The notes below the pieces were generated by a model. The model did not search any database, was not told the DNA's origin, and saw only the letters and a program-made list of their open reading frames with translations. DNA of 64,000 nt from Hypericum androsaemum (Eukaryota > Streptophyta > Magnoliopsida > Malpighiales > Hypericaceae), in the NCBI GenBank assembly GCA_963995505.1, contig OZ023182.1, forward strand, positions 16,219,619 to 16,283,618. The letters run 5' to 3'. This document shows, one piece after another, positions 1-12,194 of this stretch (position 1 is its first letter; each line of letters starts with the position of its first letter). Made by a program: the position numbers and the translations under genes.

Positions 1-283
1 TATTTTGAGGTGTCTGAAATAGCTTTGAGTTTATCTCTCCATCGAATCGAATTAAGCCAAAGATGTACTTTCATGAGCTAACGTTTCAATCAATTCCGGA
101 CAATATTTTTTCCAGTGTAATTGAGAATTATGAGATTTTTGAATTAGTGTCCAAAAATAATATCTATTGTATCATTTTGATTCGCATAATGCACTTCTTC
201 GTTTTATAATTTTCTGTCTAAATATAGTGTGTTAACATTTTTTGGGATTTCTAGTTGGCCGTATTAGAACTGCATGTACATAA
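1..283. other. Intergenic, no feature seen
   Basis: AT-rich sequence upstream of the first TRIM element. I see no coding potential or recognisable repeat ends. Confidence 0.5.
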
Positions 284-853
284 TCTTAGAATCTCTATAT
301 CTAACCCAAAACGTTAAGGCTATGGGTTGGTGGATCTTCAACACTTATAAACTAGTGCATCCTACATGCACTAACCGATGCAGAATTCTCAACACGCCCC
401 CTCAAATAAGACTCATCGGATTGAATATTGCACGGACTTTGACTTCGGCAACGTGCGAGAAATGGGAATCGTGCGAGCACAACAATAGGCATGGGATCAA
501 CCCGCTCTGATACCATGTTAGAATCTCCATATCCAACCCAAAACCTTAAGGCTATGAGTTGGTGGATCTTCAACACTTATAAACCAGTCCAACCCACTTC
601 CAACTTCCAATGTGGGATTCTCTCCAACACCCCCCTCAAACGAAGCACATTGGACTGAAGTTTGAACGGGCTTCACTCTGCCTCTCGTGCTTTCAAATGG
701 GGGTCGTGGGAGCACAACGGACTATGAGTCTCGTTAGAGCAATTGACTCTGATAACATGTTAAAATCTCTATATCTAACCCAAAACTTTAAAATAATGAA
801 TAGTTGGATCAACTACCCAACCCATTTGGAACTCATGAAATTTTCTCATACAC
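284..853 (-). mobile_element. TRIM retrotransposon with three LTR copies and two interiors
   Basis: Read on the minus strand, LTR-like segments lie at about 853-758, 629-516 and 394-284. They begin TGTTGGAGAG or TGTTGAGAAT and end near CTAACA. Each of the first two LTRs is followed by a primer-binding site close to TGGTATCAGAGC (complement of initiator tRNA-Met): 515-504 is exact and about 757-746 is degenerate. A G-rich polypurine tract (GAGGGGG) precedes the next LTR. Interiors are only about 120-130 bp and non-coding, which is the definition of a terminal-repeat retrotransposon in miniature. The outer LTRs are the most decayed. Confidence 0.82.
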
Positions 854-2064
854 GTGACAAACATAAAAGTTGAATTCCAAGTACACCGACGACTTTGTAC
901 AGATGAGATTGTCTGCAATTCTAATTTAATAATTATCTTATTGATTAAATCAGAGGGTAGCTATCTGATGCGGTAACGCACAATCTACATCATCAACTAT
1001 ACACTCTCTTTTATTCACCTAAAAAAAACTATACACTCTATTTTCATCGTTCTTTATACAGAAATCACATTAAAAAAGCGGTCCGTACGTAATGTGGAAA
1101 CTGAAAAGTGAAGTAATTCGCTACACAATTGGTGTACAGGGACAATTAAACCCTTACAAAAAGTGATATAATTTGCTAATAATTGATATGCTGGCACAAT
1201 TTATACCATATAAAATCAATATAAATCGTAAACCAGGAGATTGACTTTCGTTACCCTGGATACAGCTGGCTGGTTGGCATTTGCGGTGCTACCGGCGGTC
1301 GTTCGCCGAATGAAACTTTATGAGAATTACGTACTTAAATTAACTTGTGATTAAATTATTTTATATTAATTAAAAAGTTTTAAATTCAATGTGTTAAATA
1401 TATGTGAAAAAAAATTATTCAAAATTTTATCTAGTTCGAATGTAAACATCAATAAGGTGGATTGAAGGGATTGGTGTCGGTGGATTGAAGTGATTGGCAA
1501 CATTCAATCTGTAGATCTAATCGGGTCCCACGTGTTTTGACTTGTGCCCACATGGCTTGTTACCAGACTTCTTGTCCAGTAGGGCCGACTACGGCTTTTA
1601 AGGCCCAATCTTAAATTTGGGCCTACCCATTTGCTGGATGGATGATCTAAGCAGCGGGTCTTTCGTGTGTTTTTCAAAGATTTGTACTGACATCAGTATC
1701 TTGGTAACTTGACGATGCATTAATTAATTATTTTGATATTTTTTTCTTTTCCTATATTTTTTTTGAATTTTTCGAGCAGTGTTACATGTGCAATGAGTTT
1801 CGGTATATTTAGATTTGTGACTCGTGGTTCATAAGCAGTGAGTTATGCTAAAGCCAAGGTGTGTGAGTCGTGGGTCGTATGTAGTGAGTCGCGGTAAAGT
1901 GATGACTGTACATGAGCATTAACTCTCGTTCTTTATAGCCTAACGGCACAAGACATTGTAAATATCTAAAAAGTTCATGGTTCAAACCTAACATGGTCAT
2001 AGTGTAAAATTTACCTTAAAAAAAATATGCGATGAATAATGATACATATGCAATGAGATGTGGT
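854..2064. other. Intergenic, unassigned
   Basis: AT-rich with short GC-richer patches near 1240-1310 and 1500-1620. No ORF with recognisable similarity and no clear terminal repeats. Confidence 0.4.
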
Positions 2065-2577
2065 TGTTGGGATTGGAGCCTGAAGTCGATCGGGTTCGAG
2101 AGGCGGAGTCGAATGAAGACGAAGCCAAGTGGGACAGAGGCAAGGCTGAGGCACCTGGCAGGCCGCAAGTTCCCCAGCGATCGCTAGTTCGAAGTTACAG
2201 ATATTTCTGCGAGGAACCAGTGCAAGCGCCAGGGACCCAAAAATGTGACTTTTCTTGGACAAAAATGTCCCTCCAGACTCAATAACCCTAGTAGGGTATT
2301 CCCCTTGTAACTTCATTTGTATGTGTTTCAAAGAGAGTGGGTGACTCATTCATTGTAAAAGAGAGAGCAACTGAGCTCCATTGAGTGAGATAGTGAATCC
2401 TCCCTGGCTTGGTACGCCCCCGGACGTAGACGTTATCGTCGAACCGGGTAACCAAATATTTTGTCTCCTTGTGCTTTGTGTATGTGTTCCTTTGTGTTAG
2501 TGAGTTCGTGCTTCTCCTTGTGTTCGCAGCTTTGCTCGCGTGTTTGTGTTTACTTGGGACCCTCGTGTTTCCCAACA
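2065..2577 (+). mobile_element. Solo LTR, about 513 bp
   Basis: The segment begins TGTTGGGA and ends TTCCCAACA, giving the terminal inverted repeat typical of LTRs. It is flanked by GTGGT (2060-2064) and GTGAT (2578-2582), a 4/5 match consistent with a decayed 5-bp target-site duplication. No primer-binding site, polypurine tract or coding interior adjoins it, so it is read as a solo LTR left by LTR-LTR recombination. Superfamily (Copia is my guess) is not proven. Confidence 0.72.
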
Positions 2578-3904
2578 GTGATATACTTAAATTTACACAT
2601 AAAACAACAACCTATTTTCGACTAATTCAAAAATGTGTAAATTTTTGGATCATTTTGTAGTTATAAAAAATATTGGTTTTTGCAACCATTTTGGAAGTTT
2701 TTCAAATACCAAAGTCACCCTTATCAAATCGTGACCATTATTAATTAAAATGTCAAATCCTAGATATATTCTAATTTAAGAGCTGTAAATATAGTTAGGA
2801 TGGGTCATTCCTACCTATTATAGGAAGGACTCAATCCATCCTCCAACAATCTACACATACACATATTTATATATGGTAATAAATATCTAACAAGTTTATC
2901 TACTTACTCAAAATATTCAATTAACATTTTTTTTGATAAGTAGATTTTGAACTCTAGTCATTTCCCATCCCACTATTCTCTTATACCATTAGAGCATATA
3001 ATTTTGGAGTTCAATTAACATCATGTATTGGAAACTAGTTCATTTAACACATTATACTTAATAAATAAATATATTTAACACCACAAAACTAAATTTTCGG
3101 TTATCGATAAGAATATTTTCGTGTCCTATTTAATGGTAACGTTCATAATAATTATTTTACAATCGTGAAACTTGAACATAAAATCTCTTTAACTATATCA
3201 AAGTCCAACTCTCATCGGTGATATTATCCTTTTGAGTCGATGCAAAGGCCCCATTTGTCCATGGCTGGTTACTGGTGACCTTTTTTAATGATGCACTATA
3301 AAATAGATGGCGACTTAAATGTATATGATGATGACATATCATCGGTCACAAAAAAAATATTTGGTCAATAATGTTAATTGGCATGTTTCAATAGTACGGA
3401 GGTTTAAACGAACCAATTCCTATTAAATGACGTGAATTGGAGCAACAAAAGTTTCTAGTGGAACCCATTACGATAGGGATTGAGGTCCAACCATAAATCT
3501 GTGCTTACCCATTTGCTGGCTGCTTTAACCAGATGGGGAATGTGTTCGAGTATTTTTAAAAATACTAATATCCGAATATTTACCCGAATAGATAGAGCAC
3601 CAAACTTATACTGTTTAGAAACAGTAGCTGCGCTTCGGAACAAAAACATCGACGTCGTGTGACGTTGTTCGATCAACTTCGTTTTCGGTTGAGCTGAAAC
3701 TTATTTTTAAACAACAACTTACTATCTGGGAATATTTAACTTACTAATATTAGTACATTAAACGGTCCATTTAAACATTATTAGTTGTATTAATATAGAT
3801 GGAATACTTTTCAGAAAAGGGTCGGTTTTCCGTAATAAAAAATGGAAGCTATAATTAGCTGGCTAGGTTGCTAATAGATAGTAAGGCTAACATCAGTAAT
3901 CCAT
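2578..3904. other. Intergenic, unassigned
   Basis: AT-rich; short unspliced ORFs here have no recognisable domain. Part of it (about 2930-3010) looks like decayed interspersed repeat, but no ends can be fixed. Confidence 0.4.
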
Positions 3905-4640
3905 CACAATCCAGTTCACGGAATAAACAATTAATTTTTTTCTCATCCAAACACCTAACCTAACCCAATTAAATATTTTTATACCCACATTAACCCACCC
4001 CAAGTACGAAATAAATAACTAATTTATCTCTCATCCACATATTATCTAATATCATTTTTAATATATACATTATAATAAATATAAGACAATGATTATTCCA
4101 TAATTATAACAAGAAAAAAATTATAACAAAGTAACAAAATTAAGATTACGAAAGTTGGACTACAAAATTAGATAGAAATAATCCGAGCTACAAATAGATG
4201 GCTTAAACAATTAATTCAATAGTCGACAAAGTTACGATGACGAGTTTTGGTTTGAGAGCCACAACTTCTTATTCCAAAGTCTGATTGAGTTGATTCAAGT
4301 TGTTTTACGAAGGTGAGACATATATCTGCAATTTTTTAGTTTATGACTCCTCCAAATTCGAAGTATATGAATGTCAAAAATATGTTTGAAGTCAATATCC
4401 GACCGATTTATAAGCGTCCAAAGTTAGAATACAAGATTGTGTATCAAAATATGTCAATATTGAGCTCTATTTATAAAATTTTGAAAAATATGAATTTTCA
4501 TATTGTTAAAGATAACTTTAATTTTTATAACCACACAAATAATATCTAAAAAATTTATTTATACGAATAATATTATATCAAGTGTAACTAAAGTAGATTG
4601 AAAAGAAAAGAAAAAATAAGCAGAGGCCGAGGCCACGTGT
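3905..4640 (+). repeat. Interspersed repeat family, copy 1
   Basis: Shares ordered blocks with 12195-12640 in the same orientation: the AATAAACAATTAATTT block, the TCATCCACATATTATCTAAT block (4033 onward), and the ACCACACAAATAATATC block (about 4530). Non-coding. The two copies differ by indels, which suggests an old non-autonomous element. Ends are not defined. Confidence 0.6.
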
Positions 4641-4753
4641 CAGGGGCATGTCGGACTCCACTACTCGCGGCTCGGCCCCGCTTTTTCTTTTAGTTGTTTT
4701 TTTATTAATAAAATATACCCCCAACCCAGCCCCAGGAGCATGCTCCTGGTCTA

Positions 4754-5205
4754 GGGTACGGATTGGGTACGGAATACCACTATTCCGAACCGTTTGGAAT
4801 GAAGACACGCGATGACTTTTTTGCAAACGCGCTAAAATATAGGGACCAAAATATAAAAAAATCACGCACAAACACAGGCCGGATACAAATGTCATTATCA
4901 CATAACTGCGCATGCCAGTATCACATAACAGTGCATGCCAGTGTGATCTTTTTGCAAAAATGCTAAAACATGGGAGACCAAAATGAAAAAACTATGCGTG
5001 CCATTATCATCAACGGGGACTTGCCGTTCTCACAAAAACAAATGTCATTATCACATAACTGCACTTGCCATTATCACATAACTGCACTTGCCATTATTAC
5101 ATAACTGCGCTTGCCATTATTACATACTTGTGCTTTCCGCTGCAGTCCCCCTTCAGTCAAAACCGTCCGAAATCAATTCATTCATTCCGTACCCAATCCA
5201 AACCC
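4754..5205 (+). mobile_element. MULE-like non-autonomous MITE, about 452 bp
   Basis: The 16-base word GGATTGGGTACGGAAT (4760-4775) recurs inverted at 5184-5199, as part of roughly 22-bp terminal inverted repeats starting GGG. The element is flanked by the perfect 9-bp direct repeat CCTGGTCTA (4745-4753 and 5206-5214), the length made by Mutator-like transposases. The interior has no transposase ORF. Confidence 0.72.
4885..5130 (+). repeat. Short tandem repeats, about 23-bp unit
   Basis: Several imperfect copies of a unit containing CATTATCACATAACTGC, clearest between about 5045 and 5125, lie inside the MULE-like element. A diverged second cluster is at about 4890-4945. Confidence 0.7.
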
Positions 5206-5214
5206 CCTGGTCTA

Positions 5215-5854
5215 AACCCACTCTTTCATAATTTGCTAAAAACCATCATGTACCTTCTTTAAAAAAAATCACGTGGACTAGATTTTAATCAAGTATATTA
5301 GTATACTTGTGTTGCAACTTCCAAACCATTTAGCTGGTCCCAAACTAGATACGGAAATTGTGAAACTCGGTCCTTCAAAATATCCGATAAAATTAGAACG
5401 ATACAGAGAACACGCAGAAATCGAGATAAGAACAGTTCTTGTGGAAAGATATTCTACTCATCACTTTATTGCAAGGTACGCGAAAATTCTTCTTTCAATC
5501 AGTCATTATTAGCATTCGAACAATTAAACTTGAAACTTGCGTTGTCTTACAAGCCTTTGACAGCCTCCTTAGAGCCCAAGTTTCCCTCCGAACTGGTAAC
5601 CACCAAAAAATGCCATCCTCCCTCGTCGGCCACGCAAAGCGGTCAACCATTTTTCGACATGTTTCGTGCCGGCTTGAAGCTAAGACTGCACCAAGGCTGT
5701 GCACGGACGCCGTGTAACCGGCAGCCGAGCTTTGTATGGTCACCCTGTCCAAGTGGCCACGATATCTCTCATTCCGGATCGACTCTATAGGAAAAATGAA
5801 TCAACCTTAGAAGAATTACACGTACCAGAAAGGACTTGAGACAGCGCAATGGCT
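5215..5854. other. Downstream flank and probable 3' UTR of the DPP-like gene
   Basis: Non-coding by inspection. The part next to 5855 should contain the 3' UTR of the minus-strand peptidase gene. The 5530-5790 part is GC-richer and has open frames on both strands, but I recognise no domain in them. Confidence 0.4.
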
Positions 5855-8800
5855 TTATAAGCTCCTCTCGATGAACTCCCAAATTCTCTCTTCCATGTAA
5901 ACCCTATCTTTGAGCCGGCGGGGCATATGACGTTCATCTGGGAATATTAGAAGTTCGTAAGGTTTCCTAGCAGCAGTTAAGGCATTGATCAGTCTTGCCG
6001 TGTGCCTGAAGTGCACGTTCTCGTCGATCATCCCATGCACCAGTAACAACTTTCCCTTCAAATTGTGTATGTGATGCATCACAGAGCTGGTCGCATAAGT
6101 CGAGAGATTTTTCGACGGTAATCCCATGTACTTCTCAGTGTAAAATGTGTCATATCCATCCCACGAGGTCACCGGAGCACCAGAAACAGCACAATAGAAG
6201 ACATCAGGGAACCTGGCCAAGATTGTGGCCGACATGTATCCACCATAACTCCACCCATACACACCTATGTGGCCGGCTTTTGCCAATCCTAGCTTTATCA
6301 GCCATTCAGCACCAGTAAGTTGATCATCGGCATCGACACAACCAGAACTATACTTCAATGCACCCTCGAACTTTAGTCCGCGTCGAGCAGAACCTCTATT
6401 ATCCAACTGCAAAGGGATAGGCAATCAGCTTTACTAGCACTTCTCTAAGACAAGACCATGTAAGAACACAAATGAAGCTTCAAATTTCAAAGAAAAAGGA
6501 GGAAATTTGACGTTGCAGACGAAATAAGAAGGATGGATGAATAACCAATGCAAAGAATGTCATCACAGAGTACACAAAGTATCCGGACTTAAAGAGGCGA
6601 GATGACAATAAAGGAAATATGCATCCATGTATACACCAAAACAAAGGGTATGCACCAAAGTTCAAATCAAATAATTCTTTTATCGATAAATTCACCGAAA
6701 ATACTAACCTTCCAAACCAATATTCCCCTGCTCCGCAAATACTGTGCTCTCATGTCCACTGTATTTAACCAAGAATCACAAACAACCTGTAGACAAGGAC
6801 CACCGTACACACTTATCACGGTTTTGTACGGTGGTGGACCATATTTTTTCTGATCAGGCTTATACATAGCCCCATAGAGTGTGGTCCCATCATTAGCCGA
6901 AATCTGAACTATCTCAGGGGGTTCAAGTTCAAGCTTTTTAAACCTTGGGATGAAAGATTGCTCAAACAAAGGCATTATTATTTTCCCATCAGCCAAGGAG
7001 CACAGGAATACCCTAGGAGGACAATCAAGTGAATCGTGAATGTCAACAAAGTTCTGTAGACAATGATCAAGTACAACGACATGTTTGCCCTTACCATGCG
7101 TCAATCTTACTGGATCCTGCAACGCATGGCCATCAACATATATTTTAGCGCAGTAAAGGTTAGACCCCAGAGGCCCGTCTAGAGTAGCAGTGAAATATAC
7201 CAGTCCCGTAGCCTCATTTACCCCGGCTATTTGTTCAACCATCCATTCTCCTTCACTGATCGGTCCAAGGCATGAGCCACTAGCATCATACAGATACAAA
7301 TGTCTGAATCCTGTTCTTTCACTGGCCCAAATAAATCCCTCAGAGTACTTAGTAATACCTTTGTCAAGAGGAGTGAAGTTGTCGTGTAAATTAACCCATG
7401 TTTCATTTTCTTCAATCAACATAACTTCTTTTTGTCCTGTCCTAATATCAAACTTATAAATCTTCAATTTAGACTGAACCCTGTTCAACACCTGAGCTGT
7501 GAGAATATTTCCATGGATCCAATTAACCCTTGCCAAGTATTCATTTTCGCAGTCCCCGTCTTTTGTTCCCCCGCATACCAAATCCATCCAAACAATAGGA
7601 CCACCTGAGACAGAAACAACCCCAAGCCGAACTTTGGCATTTGAAGCTCCTGCAAAGGGGTAAGCATGGTCTTCCTGTGCCTCCTCACCCACTGCACTTT
7701 TACCTTGGTGCATAATTCTATACAGAGGTATGTCCTTTAGATCAACTTCTGTGAAAGCAATGAATTTACTATCGAGCGACCACCAAAAACCGTTCTTACG
7801 ATCCATCTCTTCCTGCAATTAATAAACTAAGCACATAAACAAAGAGTAACTCGCAAAAGAAGGCGGAAGGAAAGTTTCACTTTCTCCCCATTCTTCCTAT
7901 TCACTATTCATAAGCTGGGGGTTCTATTTCAACATACTTGTGACCCAGACCAAGCGGTACCCACCAATGTGCCATAAAAAAGCAAATCTCGAAAAAAATT
8001 TAGGAAAGAAACCATGTCACTTCTTGAAAATGGGTCGAGATGTAAGTAGAACAAGCATTGGATGTTACATTGATTTTATTGGTCTCTTGTAAGCTATTAT
8101 TGTGAGGCAAGATGAAGAACTAAACCAGTTATCCCTCGTCTTAACAACATAGAAAGAAAGTGACACCTAAATATCTCAAAAGGAATGGATGGATAAAGAG
8201 AAGGTCCGAAAGGTTCTTACCTGAGCTATGTATTCAGCAAGGCCATGGGTCTGCAAGAGACAACAAAGAAGTTATACTTTCAACTTAAACCCATATATAG
8301 CCCAAGTCAAAGGAAAAACCAAGCTCCTCTTATAGAGCTTCAGAAGTAAAAACGTTGTCATCATAGGTTATTGTTAAAAACCACGGAAATGCTGCAGAAA
8401 AAAATGAAACTAGAAACCCATGAATGTCAGCAAGCAATATTCCTCATTACCCATGAATGTCAAAGCTTTGGACAAAGCAATATTCCTCATTCTCTACTTT
8501 CTAACTTGTTCGAGCAGTTCGAATAGAAGAGATTCAACAGGAATTCTGGATTCACAATCATTGACTTGGCATTATCACGTAACAAGGTAGAATACACAAG
8601 ATAAGAGAAAATATTCAGATAAAATATGTAACACCACAGCTCTGGGTACAGCAGAGTTTGTGAGGTTAAAAATATCGGAGAACAACCAAAGGATCTAGAG
8701 CAGCCAACATTGAGCATGGAGTGAGTAAACCACATAATGAAACTTACCACAGAATGATCCTCTGCACCATGTGTTAACTGCTTTTGTTCATTATGCAAGA

Positions 8801-9897
8801 GACCCAAGACATGGAGCTCAGCATCCCTTGCATAAGCAAGCATGGTGCCATCAGGGGACAAATGTGGATCAATAACCGGGGAGTGTGGACTACTCGAAAG
8901 CTTGAGCTCTGGTTTAGAAGTAGATAGTTCTTGAAAATAAATCTGCAAATTATAAAACCGGTGCATCAGTAAGAGCAGAGCACAATGGTTTCAATCATAC
9001 ATATCAGTATAGTTGACAATTGAAGACAAATGAGTAACATTACAGTTAAAATCCTTCATGTACATTTATTAATGAGTAATGCTCAATCAGTAACAAAAGT
9101 GCCAATCAAGCATATCTCCACTCGAATAAAGGACACTCCAAAAAAAGTTCGGGTCACAGACCCACAGAAAGTCGTCAACTCAGCAGTAATCTCACAGAAG
9201 AACTTTCAGATAAATTTTCCTTTGCGGGGAATGGAAGGTGGCAAACAGGGTGAAATAGTAAAGACATTAAAGCACCACTCTTTCTTCCTCTACCACGCAG
9301 TTACGATTTTTAGTCCCCAGATGCATAACCAGAAGAAATCATTGAAGAGCCCATGATGCATCATTTCAGGAACCAGAAAAAGAGCAATGACAATAACAAA
9401 GATGAACCAGTCACAGAATATTATAGCAGGAAGGATGTTTGTACCCCTGCAGGCAAGGGCACCATCACCATTTTCTTCTTTGAACATGATTTCACCCACT
9501 CAAACCGTGTCACCCCAAGTCCACGCTCCCTTGATCTCTCCCTTCTCAGCTTCTCTTCAGGAGAAATATTACTCTCATCAAGCCCGCCATCCGGGGGACT
9601 AAAAACCACTTCCTGCTTCCCAGTCTTCACATCGAAAGCAAAAACCTTCTTGCTCAATGTCTGTTCCGGACTAAACAAGTACGTTATCAAGGAATCATCG
9701 GGGCTGAAGCAGATAGACGTTGGACAGGCGTATCCGGGCAACGGCGATTGCACGATATCTTCTACAGGAAACAAGATCGAATCATCGAGACTTTGCGGAG
9801 CAGTGTTATCGGTCACCGGCATGTTGCTATAAGGCGATTCGGACGGCTTCAATCTCTTGTTCTTAGTCTTGTCCTTGCTCTTGGTAGCAGATTGCAT
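5855..9897 (-). CDS. Dipeptidyl-peptidase IV-like prolyl oligopeptidase family protein (S9)
   Basis: Five coding exons on the minus strand: 9897-9445, 8942-8748, 8250-8221 (30 nt), 7812-6709 and 6406-5855, giving 777 residues. The N-terminal two thirds form the beta-propeller (DPP IV N-terminal) region; the last exon holds the alpha/beta-hydrolase domain. The nucleophile Ser is in GWSYGG at about 647, followed by Asp in GMIDENVHF (about 722) and His in DERHMPR (about 754). The [11 protein letters not shown] stretch is typical of DPP8/9-like enzymes. The family cleaves dipeptides after proline; no signal peptide is visible, so cytosolic action is inferred. The start MQSATKSK was chosen because the upstream in-frame Met lies inside a 5' UTR intron whose acceptor is at about 9914. 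The second intron carries a local duplication at about 8417-8491. Confidence 0.95.
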
Positions 9898-10450
9898 TAC
9901 AGGTTGAACTAACTGCCCAAACAAATCATTTGTCGGCAACACAAAATTGGTCAACGCTTTTAAGACACCCAGCTAATGATTGCCATTAGTCCATTACATT
10001 ACATCAACGAAGAGATAACTACTTCTGGATCCTTAATCACTGGTCTAAAACCCCAAAAAATAAGAATCAGCAAATTAAATTCTCAATCCATTCACTATAA
10101 CAGTTCGTCCACAAAGAAAATCCAACTTCACAACCCAAAAAAATTGGAAAAAGCGAAGTCAAAGTAGCGAGAAAATATGTGGGGATCGAGGGTATTACCT
10201 GAAAAGGCAAAGATAATGATCGGCCATGAAACAGCTCACAAAGGGGGAAAAAAAGGGAAGATGTGGATTTTGGTGAAATATCTGAGAAATATATTCCTGG
10301 GAAATCGAAAAGGAGGAAACTTGGAAGTGGGTTTTTAGTTTCCAAGAGTGGAAGTGGGTATCTGGAGAGATTGGATGTTGGGGGGAATCGGGTACTCTTC
10401 TCTTTCTCCGTCTGGTCTGGTGGCTAATCTGGGATTCTGATGAGAGAGAG
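9898..10450 (-). other. 5' UTR and leader intron of the DPP-like gene
   Basis: On the minus strand a good donor (CAG|GTAATA) lies at 10198 and an acceptor (GGGCAG) ends at 9913, only 15 bases before the chosen ATG. The leader exon would be 10199 to about 10450, ending in a CT-rich stretch. The splice sites are read by eye; no transcript confirms them. Confidence 0.55.
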
Positions 10451-10815
10451 ACAGAGGATGTGTTTGGACAAAAGTGTTTGTTGCTTCTATAATGGGTTTC
10501 CGGAAGTTTTAGATACGGATTAACTCACGCTCGAGTTGAATAAAATTTTAATTTGTTATCCGTATCTCGTGGTTTCCTAATTCAGTTTTTAGTTGGGTAA
10601 ATTTTTTGAAAGGAGGCAAAATTATTCTAACAAATATTTAACAATATTTTTTATGATTCGAATTCGAAATATTTTGGTTAAGCTATAAAAAAATAATCAC
10701 CAGTTAAATATTAACATTGCTTAAGTTATCAAGGGATCGAGCTCAAGACGACAAGAACCACTTTGAAAAAACAGAAAGTACGACACGTGGAAATCTCTGT
10801 GTTAAACACGGTGTT

Positions 10816-11045
10816 TGTGATAACCCGAAAATGATATGCTCTGTCTGAAAGCCTTAAGTGATTTGATTGGTACTAGGTGCACCTTCTTTTCTGACACACA
10901 TTTTGAGAGAACTCCAAGATTAAACGCGTTTGGCCGAAAGTAAGATCAGAAGTTTTCCGGGATGCGTGCGAGTGAGGACAAAACACGCTAAAAAAAGACA
11001 TGCGTTGGTCTATGGAGACAGTCGGTTGGATCACAGAGCGTTACC
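10816..11045 (+). mobile_element. Cassandra-like solo LTR with damaged 5S-like region
   Basis: Starts TGTGATAACCC and ends near GCGTTAC. It is collinear with the LTRs at 62029-62974 but in the opposite orientation. The 5S-rRNA-like part keeps GATTAAACGCGTTTGGCC but lacks the GATGGGTGACC stretch (box C equivalent): AGATCAG is joined directly to AAGTTTTCC. Confidence 0.8.
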
Positions 11046-12194
11046 GTGTTGATAATAGAAATAGAAAATGCTTAACAAGCACATTAATGGTTTCTTTGTT
11101 TCAAAGAATAGTTATTTTTTTCCAAAATTAAAATTGAAACGATAGAAACAGAATGTTAACAAACAAAAAGTCAAAAACTCGATTGTTTGGATAACATAAA
11201 TTGAACATTAAGATTTAGGATTTGGAAGAATTCTATTTATTGAATTGACAAAAACTCTTTTAGGTCATAAGGGGATAGAATGATTTCTTTTTCAGAAGGT
11301 GGTGCGAAACATATATTATAATAAACGAATTATAATACGGAAAGAGAAATACATAAACAAAGAATGAATACACTGACACAGAATACGAAACCAATCCGAG
11401 AGAAGACAAAGAGTCATGGGTGGAGGCGAATGGCGGACGAAATGATACAAGAGCCAAATGTCCAAGGCGAAAGCTGCCGAGACAAGCAACGGCTAACAAC
11501 TACGATCCCGTGCGCATTTGAATGCATACGAGATGCACACAAATGAGAGCCAAGGTCGGACGAATCCAACAAAGACAAGGCTATCCACCTGCTCCAACTA
11601 GAAAAGTTTCGAGAACCAAACAGATCTCAGATCGAACATAGGTCGATCCAAGAAAAACACTTCAAGCAAACCTAAAAAACCAACAAACACATGTGGTTTG
11701 GGCAAACTAGTAATAAACATCGGCATCATACTGCAACAAAAACCAGAAAACAAACAGAAATAGATACAAGAAAAAAAATAGGAATTAAAAATACATGAAT
11801 TAAAAACAGAAAGGACCGGAGGGTGGTCTGTAGAGACCGACCCCTCTGGTCGTCGCTGGGTCGACCCGAGTTGTCCTGAAGTTGGGCCAGTCCTAAGGAG
11901 CGAGGCTACGACCAGGACGGACGGAAACCAAACAGGCGGGCTTCTGGTGGACTGGCGAGGAAGGCTAGATGGAAGCTGCGACCGGCCACCGGCCTGTGAG
12001 AGGCGGCGGACGGCCTGAGGTTGTCGATGGTTGTAGGCAAGCTTCGATCTGGAACTCCTTGGCAAGAGGAGGGGAGGAGGAGGAGGAGTAGCTAGATGGT
12101 TGTGAGTGTAGGTTGTTGAAGAAGGGCCTTCCTGAGGAAGAGAGGAAGAAAACGGCGGGGTTCTAAAATCCTAAGACTACCAATCCGCAACTTG
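11046..12194. other. Intergenic, unassigned, with a GC-rich island
   Basis: About 11820-12080 is markedly GC-rich compared with its surroundings and holds a low-complexity Arg/Ser/Pro-rich open frame on the minus strand. I recognise no domain. The contrast suggests inserted or captured sequence, but no ends can be assigned. Confidence 0.4.

Noticed and set aside
4885..5130. CRISPR-like array from the 23-bp repeats
   Set aside because: Units are imperfect and directly adjacent without unique spacers, lie in a plant MITE, and no cas genes exist in the window.
9030..9356. 108-codon plus-strand frame inside a DPP-like intron
   Set aside because: Lies in the first coding intron with no domain and random-like composition.
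11598..12065. 155-codon minus-strand frame in the GC-rich island
   Set aside because: Arg/Ser/Pro-rich then hydrophobic low-complexity sequence with no domain; more likely inserted non-coding DNA.
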